NCBI GenBank assembly: GCA_934621295.1
Contig: CAKTVB010000007.1
Span: 1 to 64,000, forward strand
Direction of reading: 5' to 3'
DNA length: 64,000 nt
From: an uncultured Collinsella sp.
GTDB lineage: Bacteria; Actinomycetota; Coriobacteriia; Coriobacteriales; Coriobacteriaceae
Part shown: positions 18,831 to 29,185 of the stretch, one piece after another
Numbering within the stretch: position 1 is the first letter of the stretch
Layout of the letters: each line of letters opens with the position of its first letter
Program-made: the position numbers and the translations under genes
The notes under the pieces: generated by a model
The model's input: only the letters and a program-made list of their open reading frames with translations
Told to the model about the DNA's origin: nothing
Database searches by the model: none

Positions 18831-21800
18831 ATGCAGGAGCAGGGAAAACCCGCTGACCAGCACCATCAGGGACTGTATCGTCCTGAGTTTGAACACGATG
18901 CGTGCGGCATTGGCGCGCTCGCTAATCTTCATGGACAAAAGAGCCACCAGATTTTGGATGACGCTCTTTCGGTACTCGTCAATTTGGAGCACCGTGGCGG
19001 CACGGGCTTGGAGAAGAACACCGGCGACGGCGCCGGTATCCTCTTTCAGGTGCCGCATCATTTTTTCCGCAAAGAAGCGCAGAAGTGCGGCCAGATCTTG
19101 CCCGCCGAGGGCGATTACGGCGTGGCCATGCTCTTCTTCCCGCAGGACGAATGCGGTGTCGAAGATGCAACCCGCGTATTTGAAGAGGGCTGTGCCGAGG
19201 CCGGCGTGCCGCTGCTGTTTTGGCGTCAAGTTCCGGTAGACCCGCATGATCTGGGCGAGACGGCCCGTGCCTGCATGCCCACGATCCTGCAGGCGTTCCT
19301 GGGCCGCCCCGAGGACGTGGAGGCTGGCGACGACTTCGAGCGCCGCCTGTACGTTTGCCGCCGTACCGTCGAGAAGCGCGCCGACACCGAGTTCTCCCTG
19401 CAGGGCAAGATTTTCTACGTCTGCTCCATGAGCTCGCGCACCGTGGTCTATAAGGGCATGCTCGTGGCCACGCAGATGCGCCGCTTCTTCACCGATCTTA
19501 ACGACGCTGCGGTCAAGACGGCGGTGGCGCTCGTTCACTCCCGTTATTCCACCAACACCACGCCGAGCTGGGAGCGCGCGCACCCCAACCGCTACATCAT
19601 CCATAACGGCGAGATCAACACCCTCAAGGGCAACGTCAACTGGATTCGCGCCCGCGAACCGAACCTCTACTCGCCGGTGCTCCAGCACGATCTCGAGCGC
19701 GTGCTGCCCATCATCAACCGCGAGGGCTCGGACTCCGCCATCCTCGATAACGTCCTCGAGTTCCTGGTCATGAACGGGCGCTCTATGACACGCGCGGCGT
19801 CTATGTTGCTGCCCGAGCCGTGGGATCACAACACGAATCTTTCCGAGGAGCGTCGCGCCTACGACGCCTACCAGTCCATGCTCATGGAGCCCTGGGACGG
19901 TCCTGCCGCGATCGCCTTTACCGATGGCCGCACCCTGGGCGCCGCCCTCGACCGCAACGGCCTGCGCCCGGCTCGCTACTATGTGACGCGCGACGACCGC
20001 TTCCTGCTCTCCTCTGAGGTGGGCACCATCGAGATCGATCCGGCAAACGTGCTTACCGCCGGCTGCCTGGGCCCGGGCGAGATGCTCGAGGTCGATTTTG
20101 CGCAGGGCCGCGTGAAGTACAACGACGAGATTCGTCGTGCCTTCGCCATGCAAAAGCCCTATCGCGATTGGATTGCGGACGAGACGCTCGATGTCGACGA
20201 CCTCGATGCCGCCAAGACCGAGGCTCCGCGTGAGGACGCCGATGTTCCCGAGGTCGTGCGCATGGCTCGCTTGGGCTACCACTGGGACGACGTCGACGAG
20301 GCCGTACGTCCCATGGCGCAGGGGGGTAAGGTGCCCCTGGCCTCCATGGGCATCGATGCTCCGCTCGCCGTGCTCTCCAAGAAGAACCGCTCGTTCTTCG
20401 ATTACTTCTACCAGCTGTTCGCGCAGGTCACGAACCCGCCGATCGACGCACTGCGCGAGAGCTTCGTGACCTCTACCAAGCTGTACCTGGGAAATCACGG
20501 CAACTTGCTCGAAGATTCCCGTGCCGCCTGCCAGCTGGTGCGCCTGCCGCGTCCGTTGCTGGACAAAAAGCAGTTCGAGGCCATCTGCGCCATCGATCGC
20601 GTGGGCTTCAAGACGGCGCGCTTCCGTGCGGTCTACAAACGCGACGACGCTCCCGGCGCTCTGGCCCGTGCCCTCGATAAGCTGGCGCAAGACGTCGAGG
20701 CCGCCGTGCGCGATGGCGTGAACATCGTGGTGCTTTCCGACCGCGCCGCTGCGGGCGAGGTGCCCATCCCGTCGCTTCTGGCCACGGGTGCCGTGCACAA
20801 TCACCTGATCCGTGCCGGCGTGCGCACCTTTGCCGACCTGGTTGTCGAGACGGGCGACGCCCTGTGCGCCCACGATTTCGCGACTCTTGTGGGCTACTCC
20901 GCAAGCGGCATCTACCCCTATATGGCGCATGATTGCATTCGCGACCTCGCTGCGCGCGGCGACCTGGACGTCTCTGCCGAGGAAGGCATCGCCAACTACA
21001 ACCGCGCCGTGACGGCGGGCATCGTCTCCATCATGTCCAAGATGGGCATCTCCACGGTGCAGAGCTATCACTCTGCGCAGATCTTCGAGGCCGTGGGCTT
21101 TGATGACGAGTTTATCGACCGCTATTTTGCCGGTACCGTTTCGCGCGTGGGTGGCATGGGCGTTGCCGACGTCGAGCGCGAGGAGAACAAGCGCTATGAC
21201 GACGCGCTCGCCATCCTGAAGACCGCTGCTCCCGACCAGCTGCCTACCCTTGGCCTTACCAAGTGGCGTCCCGTGGTGGGCGAGGATCACCTTATCGACC
21301 CGCAGACCATCTACCTGCTGCAGCGTGCCTGCCAACAGGGCGATGACGACCTGTTCCAGGAGTACAGCGCCCACGTGCACCGTGCCGGCCGCGCCGTTCG
21401 CTTGCGCGACTTGCTCGACTTCGACGCGTCCGGTCGTACGCCGGTGGCGCTTGACGAGGTGGAGAGCGCACGCGACATCGTGCGCCGCTTTAACACCGGC
21501 GCCATGAGCTACGGCTCCATCAGCCAGGAGGCACACGAGTGCATGGCTATTGCCATGAACCGCCTGCATGGTCGCTCCAACTCCGGTGAGGGCGGCGAGG
21601 ATCCGCGTCGCGAGACGCCGCTGCCCAACGGTGACTCCAAGAACTCCGCCATCAAGCAGATCGCTTCGGCGCGCTTTGGCGTGACGAGTCGCTACCTGTG
21701 CTCGGCTATCGAGATTCAGATCAAGATGGCTCAAGGCGCCAAGCCCGGTGAAGGCGGCCACCTGCCTGGCAAGAAGGTGTACCCCTGGATTGCCGAGGTG

Positions 21801-23501
21801 CGTCAGTCCACGCCCGGCATCGGCCTCATCTCGCCTCCGCCTCACCACGACATCTACTCCATCGAGGACCTGGCCGAGCTCATCTTCGACCTTAAGAACG
21901 CCAATCCGGGCGCCCGCGTGTCGGTCAAGCTCTGCTCCGAAGCGGGCGTTGGCACCATCGCCACAGGCGTGGCCAAGGGTGCTGCTAACAAGATCTTGAT
22001 CTCTGGCCATAACGGCGGCACGGGCGCCGCTCCGCGCGATTCTATCTGGCATGCCGGTCTGCCGCTCGAGCTCGGTCTTGCTGAGGCTCAGCAGACCCTG
22101 CTGCAAAACGGACTGCGCTCCCGCGTGGTGCTCGAGGCCGACGGCAAGCTCATGGACGGCACCGACGTCGTCGTGGCGTGCCTGCTGGGAGCCGAGGAGT
22201 TCGGCTTCGCCACCATGCCGCTCATCACCATGGGCTGCCTTATGCAGCGCGACTGCCAGCAGGACACCTGCCCCGCGGGCATCGCCACGCAAAACTGCCG
22301 TCTGCGCGGCGGCTTCCGTGGCAAGCCCGAGTACGTCGAGAACTTCATGCTGTTCGTGGCCGAGCAGATGCGCGAGGTCATGGCTCGCCTGGGCTTCCGT
22401 ACCGTCGAGGAGATGGTGGGCCACCCCGAGTGCCTGCAACAGGTTGAGGTCGAGGGCAACTGGAAGGCCAACCTGCTGGATCTTTCTGCGCTGCTCGCGC
22501 CCGGCGAGTGCACCTTCGGCGCGCACATCGAGGGCGCCGACGGCAAACACTACCTGCCCGAGATGGCTGCCGATTCCGGTCTTGAGCGCGCGCTCGACTC
22601 CACGCTCTTCGTGCCGCTTACGGCCGATGCCCGTCGCCATCTGCGTCCGGTGCACTTCCGTGCCGATATCGCCAACGTCAACCGCTGCGTGGGTACCATC
22701 CTGGGTAGCGAGGTGACGCGTGTGCATCCCGAGGGTCTGCCGGAGGGTTCCATCACCATCGATTGCGACGGCTCTGCCGGCCAGAGCTTTGGCGCGTTTT
22801 TGCCTGCGGGCATCACACTCAACGTGCGCGGCGACGCCAACGACTACTTTGGCAAGGGGCTTTCGGGCGGCATCGTCTCGGTGCATCCCAACGAGAGCGC
22901 GACCTATAAGTTCGACGAGAACATCATCGTGGGCAACGTCGCCTTCTTTGGCGCTACCTCTGGTCGCGGCTTTATCAACGGCCTTGCCGCCCAGCGCTTT
23001 GCCGTGCGCAACTCCGGTGCCACCGTGGTGGTTGAGGGCTGCGGTAACCATGGCTGCGAGTACATGACGGGCGGATGCGTCCTGGTACTTGGCGAGGTTG
23101 GCCAGAACTTCGCCGCCGGCATGACCGGTGGCGTGGCCTACGTCTTCGACGAGTACGGCACACTTGCTTCCCGCTGCAACCAGGAGAGCGTTGAGCTCAA
23201 AGCCCCGACCGATGCCGAGCTTGAGCAGATTCGTTCGCTGATCGAAGAGCATGTGCGCTATACGGCGAGCCCGCGCGGCATCAAACTGCTGTATCGCTTC
23301 GCAGCCCTTTCGCGCCACTTTGTGAAGGTAATCCCCACCGAGTACGAGCGCGTTTTGCAGATCGTGGCGGACGCCGAGCGTGCGGGCAAGACCCATGCTC
23401 GGGCCGAGGAGCTTGCATTCGAGATCGTCACGCGCGGTGCCGCGGCACCCGCGCCCGCTGCATGCCCCGCACGCGCTATGAATCAGAAGGAGGGACGCTA
23501 G
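18831..23501 (+). CDS. gltB: Glutamate synthase large subunit
   Basis: Transfers the amide of glutamine to 2-oxoglutarate, making two glutamates. 1556 residues. The N-terminal glutaminase domain begins at C25 in DACGIG, so a 24-residue propeptide must be cleaved to free the catalytic cysteine. A central domain follows, then the FMN synthase domain (GAMSYGSIS, KPGEGGHLPGKKV, GHNGGTGAAP) with an iron-sulfur segment CQQDTCPAGIATQN, and a C-terminal beta-helix GXGXG domain. The start ATG 18831 is behind GGGGAGG. It is followed 2 nt later by gltD. Confidence 0.97.
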   Translation: MQEQGKPADQHHQGLYRPEFEHDACGIGALANLHGQKSHQILDDALSVLVNLEHRGGTGLEKNTGDGAGILFQVPHHFFRKEAQKCGQILPAEGDYGVAMLFFPQDECGVEDATRVFEEGCAEAGVPLLFWRQVPVDPHDLGETARACMPTILQAFLGRPEDVEAGDDFERRLYVCRRTVEKRADTEFSLQGKIFYVCSMSSRTVVYKGMLVATQMRRFFTDLNDAAVKTAVALVHSRYSTNTTPSWERAHPNRYIIHNGEINTLKGNVNWIRAREPNLYSPVLQHDLERVLPIINREGSDSAILDNVLEFLVMNGRSMTRAASMLLPEPWDHNTNLSEERRAYDAYQSMLMEPWDGPAAIAFTDGRTLGAALDRNGLRPARYYVTRDDRFLLSSEVGTIEIDPANVLTAGCLGPGEMLEVDFAQGRVKYNDEIRRAFAMQKPYRDWIADETLDVDDLDAAKTEAPREDADVPEVVRMARLGYHWDDVDEAVRPMAQGGKVPLASMGIDAPLAVLSKKNRSFFDYFYQLFAQVTNPPIDALRESFVTSTKLYLGNHGNLLEDSRAACQLVRLPRPLLDKKQFEAICAIDRVGFKTARFRAVYKRDDAPGALARALDKLAQDVEAAVRDGVNIVVLSDRAAAGEVPIPSLLATGAVHNHLIRAGVRTFADLVVETGDALCAHDFATLVGYSASGIYPYMAHDCIRDLAARGDLDVSAEEGIANYNRAVTAGIVSIMSKMGISTVQSYHSAQIFEAVGFDDEFIDRYFAGTVSRVGGMGVADVEREENKRYDDALAILKTAAPDQLPTLGLTKWRPVVGEDHLIDPQTIYLLQRACQQGDDDLFQEYSAHVHRAGRAVRLRDLLDFDASGRTPVALDEVESARDIVRRFNTGAMSYGSISQEAHECMAIAMNRLHGRSNSGEGGEDPRRETPLPNGDSKNSAIKQIASARFGVTSRYLCSAIEIQIKMAQGAKPGEGGHLPGKKVYPWIAEVRQSTPGIGLISPPPHHDIYSIEDLAELIFDLKNANPGARVSVKLCSEAGVGTIATGVAKGAANKILISGHNGGTGAAPRDSIWHAGLPLELGLAEAQQTLLQNGLRSRVVLEADGKLMDGTDVVVACLLGAEEFGFATMPLITMGCLMQRDCQQDTCPAGIATQNCRLRGGFRGKPEYVENFMLFVAEQMREVMARLGFRTVEEMVGHPECLQQVEVEGNWKANLLDLSALLAPGECTFGAHIEGADGKHYLPEMAADSGLERALDSTLFVPLTADARRHLRPVHFRADIANVNRCVGTILGSEVTRVHPEGLPEGSITIDCDGSAGQSFGAFLPAGITLNVRGDANDYFGKGLSGGIVSVHPNESATYKFDENIIVGNVAFFGATSGRGFINGLAAQRFAVRNSGATVVVEGCGNHGCEYMTGGCVLVLGEVGQNFAAGMTGGVAYVFDEYGTLASRCNQESVELKAPTDAELEQIRSLIEEHVRYTASPRGIKLLYRFAALSRHFVKVIPTEYERVLQIVADAERAGKTHARAEELAFEIVTRGAAAPAPAACPARAMNQKEGR

Positions 23502-23503
23502 TT

Positions 23504-24976
<1,473 letters not shown>

Positions 24977-24977
24977 C

Positions 24978-25010
24978 GTGACACCAAGTCGTCAGGTTTA
25001 TTTTGTCACA
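24978..25010 (+). repeat. 34-nt palindromic repeat, copy 1
   Basis: A degenerate copy of the unit with arms TGTGACAAAA and TTTTGTCACA. Here the left arm reads GTGACACCAA. It starts 1 nt after the gltD stop codon. Confidence 0.8.
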
Positions 25011-25074
25011 TTCCCTAAAGATGCGGGTCAGGAGCCTCATAGCCCCTGGCCTGCATCTTTCATTCCATCAACCA

Positions 25075-25108
25075 TGTGACAAAAAGTCGACAGGTTTAAT
25101 CTGTCACA
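25075..25108 (+). repeat. 34-nt palindromic repeat, copy 2
   Basis: Left arm TGTGACAAAA, core AGTCGACAGG, right end AATCTGTCACA with one changed base. Same orientation as copy 1, about 65 nt further on in the gltD-serA gap. Confidence 0.85.
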
Positions 25109-25167
25109 TCTTGCCATTCACGGCCCTAAAACGACCGTTCGCGGCCACGACATAACCGCCGATTGCC

Positions 25168-25213
25168 AGCAAAAAGCCGCCCCGCAGGTTCAAAAGAACG
25201 CGCGGGGCGGCTT
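25168..25213 (-). terminator. serA terminator
   Basis: GCCGCCCCGC (25176-25185) pairs with GCGGGGCGGC (25202-25211). On the minus strand it ends in five T. Confidence 0.9.
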
Positions 25214-25278
25214 GCGTTGTCCATGTTATGCCGCGGCTGCAAAAGCAGCAAGACCTCGCGGCGGCACTGCCAGCGGCG

Positions 25279-26442
25279 CTACTTGATCACGCGTACGCGG
25301 TAGATCGCGGGAATCTGCTTCAGGGCCTCGATGGTCGTGGCGTCCAGGTGCTCGTCGGTGTCGAACATGGTGTAGGCGTTCTCGCCCGCGCTTTCGTTGA
25401 CCATGCGCTGCACGTTGGCGTTGTCCTTGGCGAGGATGGCCGTGATCTGGCCGATCATGTTGGGCACGTTGGCGTGCAGGCAGGCAATGCGGCTTGCGGC
25501 GCGCGCCTTGCCCATGCTGCAGGCGGGGTAGTTTACGGAGTGGACGATGTTGCCGTTCTCCAGGTAGTCCTTGAGCTCGGAGATGGCCATGTCGGCGCAG
25601 TTGGCCTCGGCCTCGCCGGTGCCAGCGCCCGAGTGCGTGGTGATAAACGTGTTGGACATCTTGACCGTCTTGGGCGTGGCGAAGTCGCAGGAGAACCAGG
25701 AGAGCTTGCCCTCGCGTAGGGCGGCGTCGACGGCGTCCTCGTCGATGATGGTCTCGCGCGCGTAATTGATGAGCACGGCGCCGGGGGCCAGCAGGTCAAG
25801 CTGCTCGGTCGAGATCATGCCGATGGTATCGGCCTTGCTGGGCACGTGGACCGTCAGGTAGTCGCAGCCGCGGCAAAGGTCCTCGAGGGTGCCCACGCGC
25901 TGAACGCTTTGGGAGAGCGCCCATGCATGCTCGACGGAGATGAACGGGTCGTAGCCGTATACGTCCATGCCCAGATCCACGCAGGCGTTGGCCACCTTGG
26001 AGCCCACGTTGCCCAGGCCAATCACGCCGATACGCTTGCCCTTGAGCTCGCGGCCCACGAAAGCCTTCTTGGCCTTCTCGGCATTGACCAGGATGTTGGG
26101 GTCCTCGGCGTTGTCGCGCACCCACTGCATGGACTGCACCACGCCGCGGCTGGAAAGGATGAGCGCGGCAAGCACGATCTCTTTCACGGCGTTGGCGTTG
26201 GCACCAGGTGAGTTGAACACCACGACGCCGCGCTTGGCGTACTCCTCGATGGGGATATTATTCACGCCGGCACCGCAGCGGGCGATGGCGCGGATGCCCT
26301 CGGGCAGCTCGTAGCCGTGCAGGTCGGTTGAGCGCATGAGGATGGCGTCGGCGTCCTCGGTCTTGTCGACAAACTCGTAGCCGTTGCCAAATTCGACCGT
26401 GCCGTCTTTGGTGATGTCGTCGATGATTTTGATTTTACGCAT
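25279..26442 (-). CDS. serA: D-3-phosphoglycerate dehydrogenase
   Basis: First step of serine synthesis, oxidising 3-phosphoglycerate with NAD. 387 residues. The order is an outer substrate domain, the NAD domain with VIGLGNVGSKVANACVDLGM, and catalytic residues in the hydroxyacid-dehydrogenase pattern, including H near the end of THSGAGTGEAEANCADMA. A C-terminal ACT domain (~310-387, LHANVPNMIGQITAILAKDNANVQRM) could give serine feedback, although such short forms are not always inhibited. The start ATG 26442 is behind AAGGAGA. It lies 75 nt after serC on the same strand, so both belong to one operon. Confidence 0.95.
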   Translation of the reverse strand: MRKIKIIDDITKDGTVEFGNGYEFVDKTEDADAILMRSTDLHGYELPEGIRAIARCGAGVNNIPIEEYAKRGVVVFNSPGANANAVKEIVLAALILSSRGVVQSMQWVRDNAEDPNILVNAEKAKKAFVGRELKGKRIGVIGLGNVGSKVANACVDLGMDVYGYDPFISVEHAWALSQSVQRVGTLEDLCRGCDYLTVHVPSKADTIGMISTEQLDLLAPGAVLINYARETIIDEDAVDAALREGKLSWFSCDFATPKTVKMSNTFITTHSGAGTGEAEANCADMAISELKDYLENGNIVHSVNYPACSMGKARAASRIACLHANVPNMIGQITAILAKDNANVQRMVNESAGENAYTMFDTDEHLDATTIEALKQIPAIYRVRVIK

Positions 26443-26517
26443 GTAAGTCTCCTTGTGAGAAATACCGCGCGTGGCGGCAATGGTGATACAGCTGAGATGG
26501 GCCCGCGTTATCGCAGG

Positions 26518-27630
26518 CTACAGAGATCGCGGAGACGGTGCGTGCTCGGCTTCGAACTCGTGCATATAGGCGGCAAGCGCCTCGACGTCCTCCATGGTCA
26601 CGGCGTTGTAGACGCTTGCGCGCATGCCGCCCACCAGGCGATGTCCCTTGATATTCTCGATGCCGCGCTCGTGCGCACCGGCAACGAACTGCGCGTTGAG
26701 CTCGTCGGAATCGGTGCGGAACGTGACGTTGGCGATGGAACGGCTGTCCTTTTGCGCCGTGCCGCGGAAGAGTTGGCTATTGTCGAGCAAATCGTAAAGC
26801 AGGTTTGCCTTTGCCCAGTTGCGCTGCGCCATGGCCTTGAGGCCGCCGGTCTCTTCCACCCAGCGGAAGACCTTGCCGCACACATAGATGCCAAAGGTGT
26901 TGGGCGTGTTGAGCATAGAACCCTTTTGAGCCTGCAGGCACAGGTCCATGTACTGAGGCGTCTGCGCAAAGACGGGGCCGTCCTCCAGCAGGTCGTCGCG
27001 CACGATGATCACCGTGACGCCTGCGGCGCCGGCGTTTTTCTGCGCGCCCGCATAGACCAGGCCGTAGCGTGAGATATCGAGCGGCTGCGAAAGGAAGCAG
27101 CTCGAGACATCGGCAAAGAGGGGAGCGTCGCCGCACTCGGGCAGCTCGTGGAACATGGTGCCAAAGATGGTGTTGTTCTGACAGATGTAGACGTAATCGA
27201 GGTCGCCTGCGGCTGCACGATCGCGCACGGGAACGAGTGCAGGGATGCGGTCGAAATCGGTGTCCTCGCTGGAGGCAAGGTTGACGGCATCACCGTACTT
27301 CGCGGCTTCTTTCCAAGCCTTCTTGGCGAAGTTGCCCGTGACAAGGTAGCCGGCGCGGCCGGTGCGCATGAAGTTCATGGGAATGCCCGCAAACTGCAGC
27401 GTGGCACCGCCCTGCAGGAAGATTACTCGGTAGTTTTGCGGAATATCGAGCAGGCGGCGAAGCGTGGCCTCGGCGTCGTCGATGATCTGCTGGTACATAC
27501 TCGACCGGTGGCTCATTTCCAAGACGGACATGCCGCAACCCTGGTAATCGAGCATCTCGTTTGCAATCTGCGCCAAGACGCTCTCGGGAAGCGCGGCGGG
27601 GCCGGCCGAGAAGTTGTGCACGCGGGCCAT
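26518..27630 (-). CDS. serC: Phosphoserine aminotransferase
   Basis: Second step of serine synthesis; transfers an amino group from glutamate to 3-phosphohydroxypyruvate using PLP. 370 residues. The opening RVHNFSAGPAALPESVLAQIANEML is diagnostic, MSVLEMSHRSSMYQQII follows, and the PLP lysine lies in LVYAGAQKNAGAAG. The start ATG 27630 is behind GGAG; the open frame runs to 27669 without a site. The gene sits upstream of serA on the minus strand, so SerC is made from the same transcript. Glutamate from GltBD nearby is its co-substrate. Confidence 0.96.
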   Translation of the reverse strand: MARVHNFSAGPAALPESVLAQIANEMLDYQGCGMSVLEMSHRSSMYQQIIDDAEATLRRLLDIPQNYRVIFLQGGATLQFAGIPMNFMRTGRAGYLVTGNFAKKAWKEAAKYGDAVNLASSEDTDFDRIPALVPVRDRAAAGDLDYVYICQNNTIFGTMFHELPECGDAPLFADVSSCFLSQPLDISRYGLVYAGAQKNAGAAGVTVIIVRDDLLEDGPVFAQTPQYMDLCLQAQKGSMLNTPNTFGIYVCGKVFRWVEETGGLKAMAQRNWAKANLLYDLLDNSQLFRGTAQKDSRSIANVTFRTDSDELNAQFVAGAHERGIENIKGHRLVGGMRASVYNAVTMEDVEALAAYMHEFEAEHAPSPRSL

Positions 27631-27702
27631 AAAACAAATCTCCAAAAACAGACTTTGAGGTACGGCCACTTTAGCATGCTAATCCGAGTATTTCTCTATG
27701 GT

Positions 27703-27807
27703 TTACGATTCTGTTACATGGAGGTTGCTGCGCGAGCATTTTGCTTCGGGCGCTTTTAATGCGGCGCGCTTGTTGAGTTCGTTGATAACGGACGAGAGCT
27801 CCTTCAC
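27703..27807 (-). pseudogene. 34-codon open frame sharing its start with the DUF3800 gene (possible remnant)
   Basis: Reading from GTG 27807, the frame encodes 34 residues beginning MKELSSVINELNKR. Its first 11 bases (GTGAAGGAGCT) and first five residues match the start of the DUF3800 gene ~790 nt away, and it sits behind the same type of hairpin. The remainder does not resemble DUF3800. It may be the stump of a second, deleted leader-plus-gene unit, or a small protein. Evidence is limited to the shared start and leader. Confidence 0.3.
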
Positions 27808-27829
27808 GTGTGCCCTCGGGGTCCGCGCA

Positions 27830-27900
27830 TAAAAATGCCGGGGGACATCCCTCGGCTCTTGGAGGTCCCTCTATTCGAGGGTACCGATTTCTTTATAACC
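27830..27900 (-). ncRNA. Structured element A, downstream of the DUF3800 gene
   Basis: Read on the minus strand: TATAAAG, then GGT-CCCTC / GAGGG-ACC hairpin, then GCCGAGGG / CCCCCGGC hairpin followed by ATTTTTATG. The order, the CAAGRGCCG segment and the T-tract match the element in front of the DUF3800 gene. It may be an RNA with its own terminator. The transcript is inferred. Confidence 0.55.
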
Positions 27901-27917
27901 TAAATTGCAACTCCGGT

Positions 27918-28595
27918 CTACCGGATACGTTTGGTTCGGATTTTTCTAAGGTGGTTCTTTTTGAAATCTCGGTAGCTTCCAAAGAAGATCTGCTCGGTCT
28001 TCGATTGCTCAGATTTTTCGTATTTAATCCTCGCTAATTCGATTTCACAGATATAGTCTGCAATTTGCTGGAGTCTGAAGTGCCTTGGGTCACATTCTTT
28101 ATAAATGACCGCCTGAGTCCCAAGAACGTATCCGAACGCCGCGTGGAGGACGTTGGTTACTTCGTTTTGTCCATCGTCGTAATAAATCTTGACAGCGTCG
28201 TATTCTTGAAAAGACTGCAGCGTATCGAATAAAAAGAGAACCAAATCACGCCGCATCCTTGCGAACATGGTTTCGTCGTTGGTGAATCTGTCTCTCTGGT
28301 AGCTGAACGTTGCATATGTAATGGGGCATTTGTTCGCAAACGAGGCAAAGCCTGCAAGAAGTCGACTTCGCATGCGAGTGTCCATGGCCTTGTATGATTC
28401 ATTGCCGTGCATTAGGGGGTTCATATGGAGTGGGATATCCGGAAGTCCACGTGTTCTAAGTGCATACTCGTAATGTTCGATGGGTTCGACGATAGATGCT
28501 GATTGATTGTGGAAAACAAGCGTTATCAAATAGTATTTAGCACTGCGCCCTCCGTAGTTGCCGGATTCATCGACGAAAACGGAAAGCTCCTTCAC
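27918..28595 (-). CDS. DUF3800 domain protein
   Basis: A 225-residue protein of the DUF3800 family, predicted to have an RNase H-like fold. Seen: LSVFVDESGNYG at the N terminus (acidic D8-E9), IYYDDGQNEV in the middle and LQQIADYICEIELARI near the C terminus, which supply the conserved acidic residues. The start is GTG 28595 behind AGGGAG. Base composition is clearly more A+T-rich than all neighbours, which suggests acquisition by transfer. A strong promoter and a terminator-like hairpin lie upstream, and a related hairpin lies downstream. RNA motifs near DUF3800 genes have been described, but the biological role is not established; a phage-defence or toxin-like role is inference. Confidence 0.85.
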   Translation of the reverse strand: MKELSVFVDESGNYGGRSAKYYLITLVFHNQSASIVEPIEHYEYALRTRGLPDIPLHMNPLMHGNESYKAMDTRMRSRLLAGFASFANKCPITYATFSYQRDRFTNDETMFARMRRDLVLFLFDTLQSFQEYDAVKIYYDDGQNEVTNVLHAAFGYVLGTQAVIYKECDPRHFRLQQIADYICEIELARIKYEKSEQSKTEQIFFGSYRDFKKNHLRKIRTKRIR

Positions 28596-28605
28596 GATGC
28601 AGTCT

Positions 28606-28709
28606 CCCTAAAAACAAAAATGCCGGGGGGATCCCCCGGCCCTTGACTGCCCTCCATAAAGGAACGCAACCCATTTATACCACGAGACGGGGCGTCTATT
28701 CAAGCAATT
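28606..28709 (-). ncRNA. Structured leader B of the DUF3800 gene with intrinsic terminator
   Basis: From the predicted start near 28703 the minus-strand transcript would contain AGACG/CGTCT, an ATAAA...TTTAT pairing, and GCCGGGGG/CCCCCGGC (28622-28640) followed by ATTTTTGTTTTT. The terminator sits between promoter and gene, so it either releases a ~90-nt RNA or attenuates the gene. Confidence 0.65.
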
Positions 28710-28738
28710 ATTATAAACACCAAACATATGTTCGTCAA
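28710..28738 (-). promoter_or_regulatory. Strong sigma70-type promoter for the DUF3800 leader
   Basis: On the minus strand TTGACG (28733-28738) and TATAAT (28710-28715) are spaced by exactly 17 nt: a perfect -10 and a five-of-six -35. Confidence 0.82.
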
Positions 28739-28830
28739 TTTAGCAGGGAGTTTGGCTTTCTGGCGGAGTTCCCTGCGATTCTTGCCGTTTGGCTTCCATG
28801 CCCAGCCCTACGTGCCCGTGTGAACATGCG

Positions 28831-28858
28831 GCGCCGTGTCGCAGTGGCGACACGGCGC
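28831..28858. repeat. Perfect 12-bp hairpin
   Basis: GCGCCGTGTCGC and GCGACACGGCGC are separated by AGTG. No T run follows on either strand. It lies in the 359-nt gap between the DUF3800 gene and the 60-residue gene; apart from the DUF3800 promoter I see nothing else there. Confidence 0.7.
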
Positions 28859-28954
28859 AACCTATGCGATATCTATATCCGACTCCTGTAGGTCCGAACG
28901 GCCAAGGATTAGAATGGAAGCCAATGCCGCCCAACAGAAGGAGGCCTCCCAGCC

Positions 28955-29137
28955 ATGCCATACACCGACGACGACAACCTTGACTTCGAGGGCTTGCGGG
29001 CCTTTTTGATGGAGTACTGCGGCACGGCGTTCGCTGCGGGGATGAGGCCGGCGCTTATCGACCTTGCGCGCATCGAGCGCGCGGACCCCGAAGAACTTTT
29101 GCGCATCGCGCAGGAATTGGGCATACAGGTGCGCTAA
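28955..29137 (+). CDS. Small acidic hypothetical protein (60 residues)
   Basis: Encodes a soluble, helical 60-residue protein starting MPYTDDDNLDFEGLRAFLMEYCGTAF and ending LLRIAQELGIQVR, with no membrane segment or cysteine motif. I do not recognise the family. It is supported by an AAGGAGG site at good distance, codon use like its neighbours, and a strong terminator 6 nt after the stop. The C-terminal half resembles a short helix-turn-helix-like helical pair, but this is not enough to name a function. It is a single gene, convergent with the antiporter. Confidence 0.7.
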   Translation: MPYTDDDNLDFEGLRAFLMEYCGTAFAAGMRPALIDLARIERADPEELLRIAQELGIQVR

Positions 29138-29142
29138 CGCGG

Positions 29143-29185
29143 CGGGGCCGCGGGCGAAAATCCATCGCCCGCGGCCCCGTTTTTC
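29143..29185 (+). terminator. Terminator shared by convergent genes
   Basis: GGGGCCGCGGGCGA pairs with TCGCCCGCGGCCCC and is followed by GTTTTTC on the plus strand. It ends the 60-residue gene. Confidence 0.93.

Noticed and set aside
18813..23396. A very long open frame (about 1500 codons) on the minus strand opposite gltB
   Set aside because: It mirrors gltB exactly and has no ribosome site or domain. Strong third-position G/C bias leaves antisense frames open.
24978..25108. CRISPR array from the two nearby palindromic repeats
   Set aside because: Only two units here, both palindromic with T-rich cores, and other copies lie singly 20-30 kb away; no cas genes.
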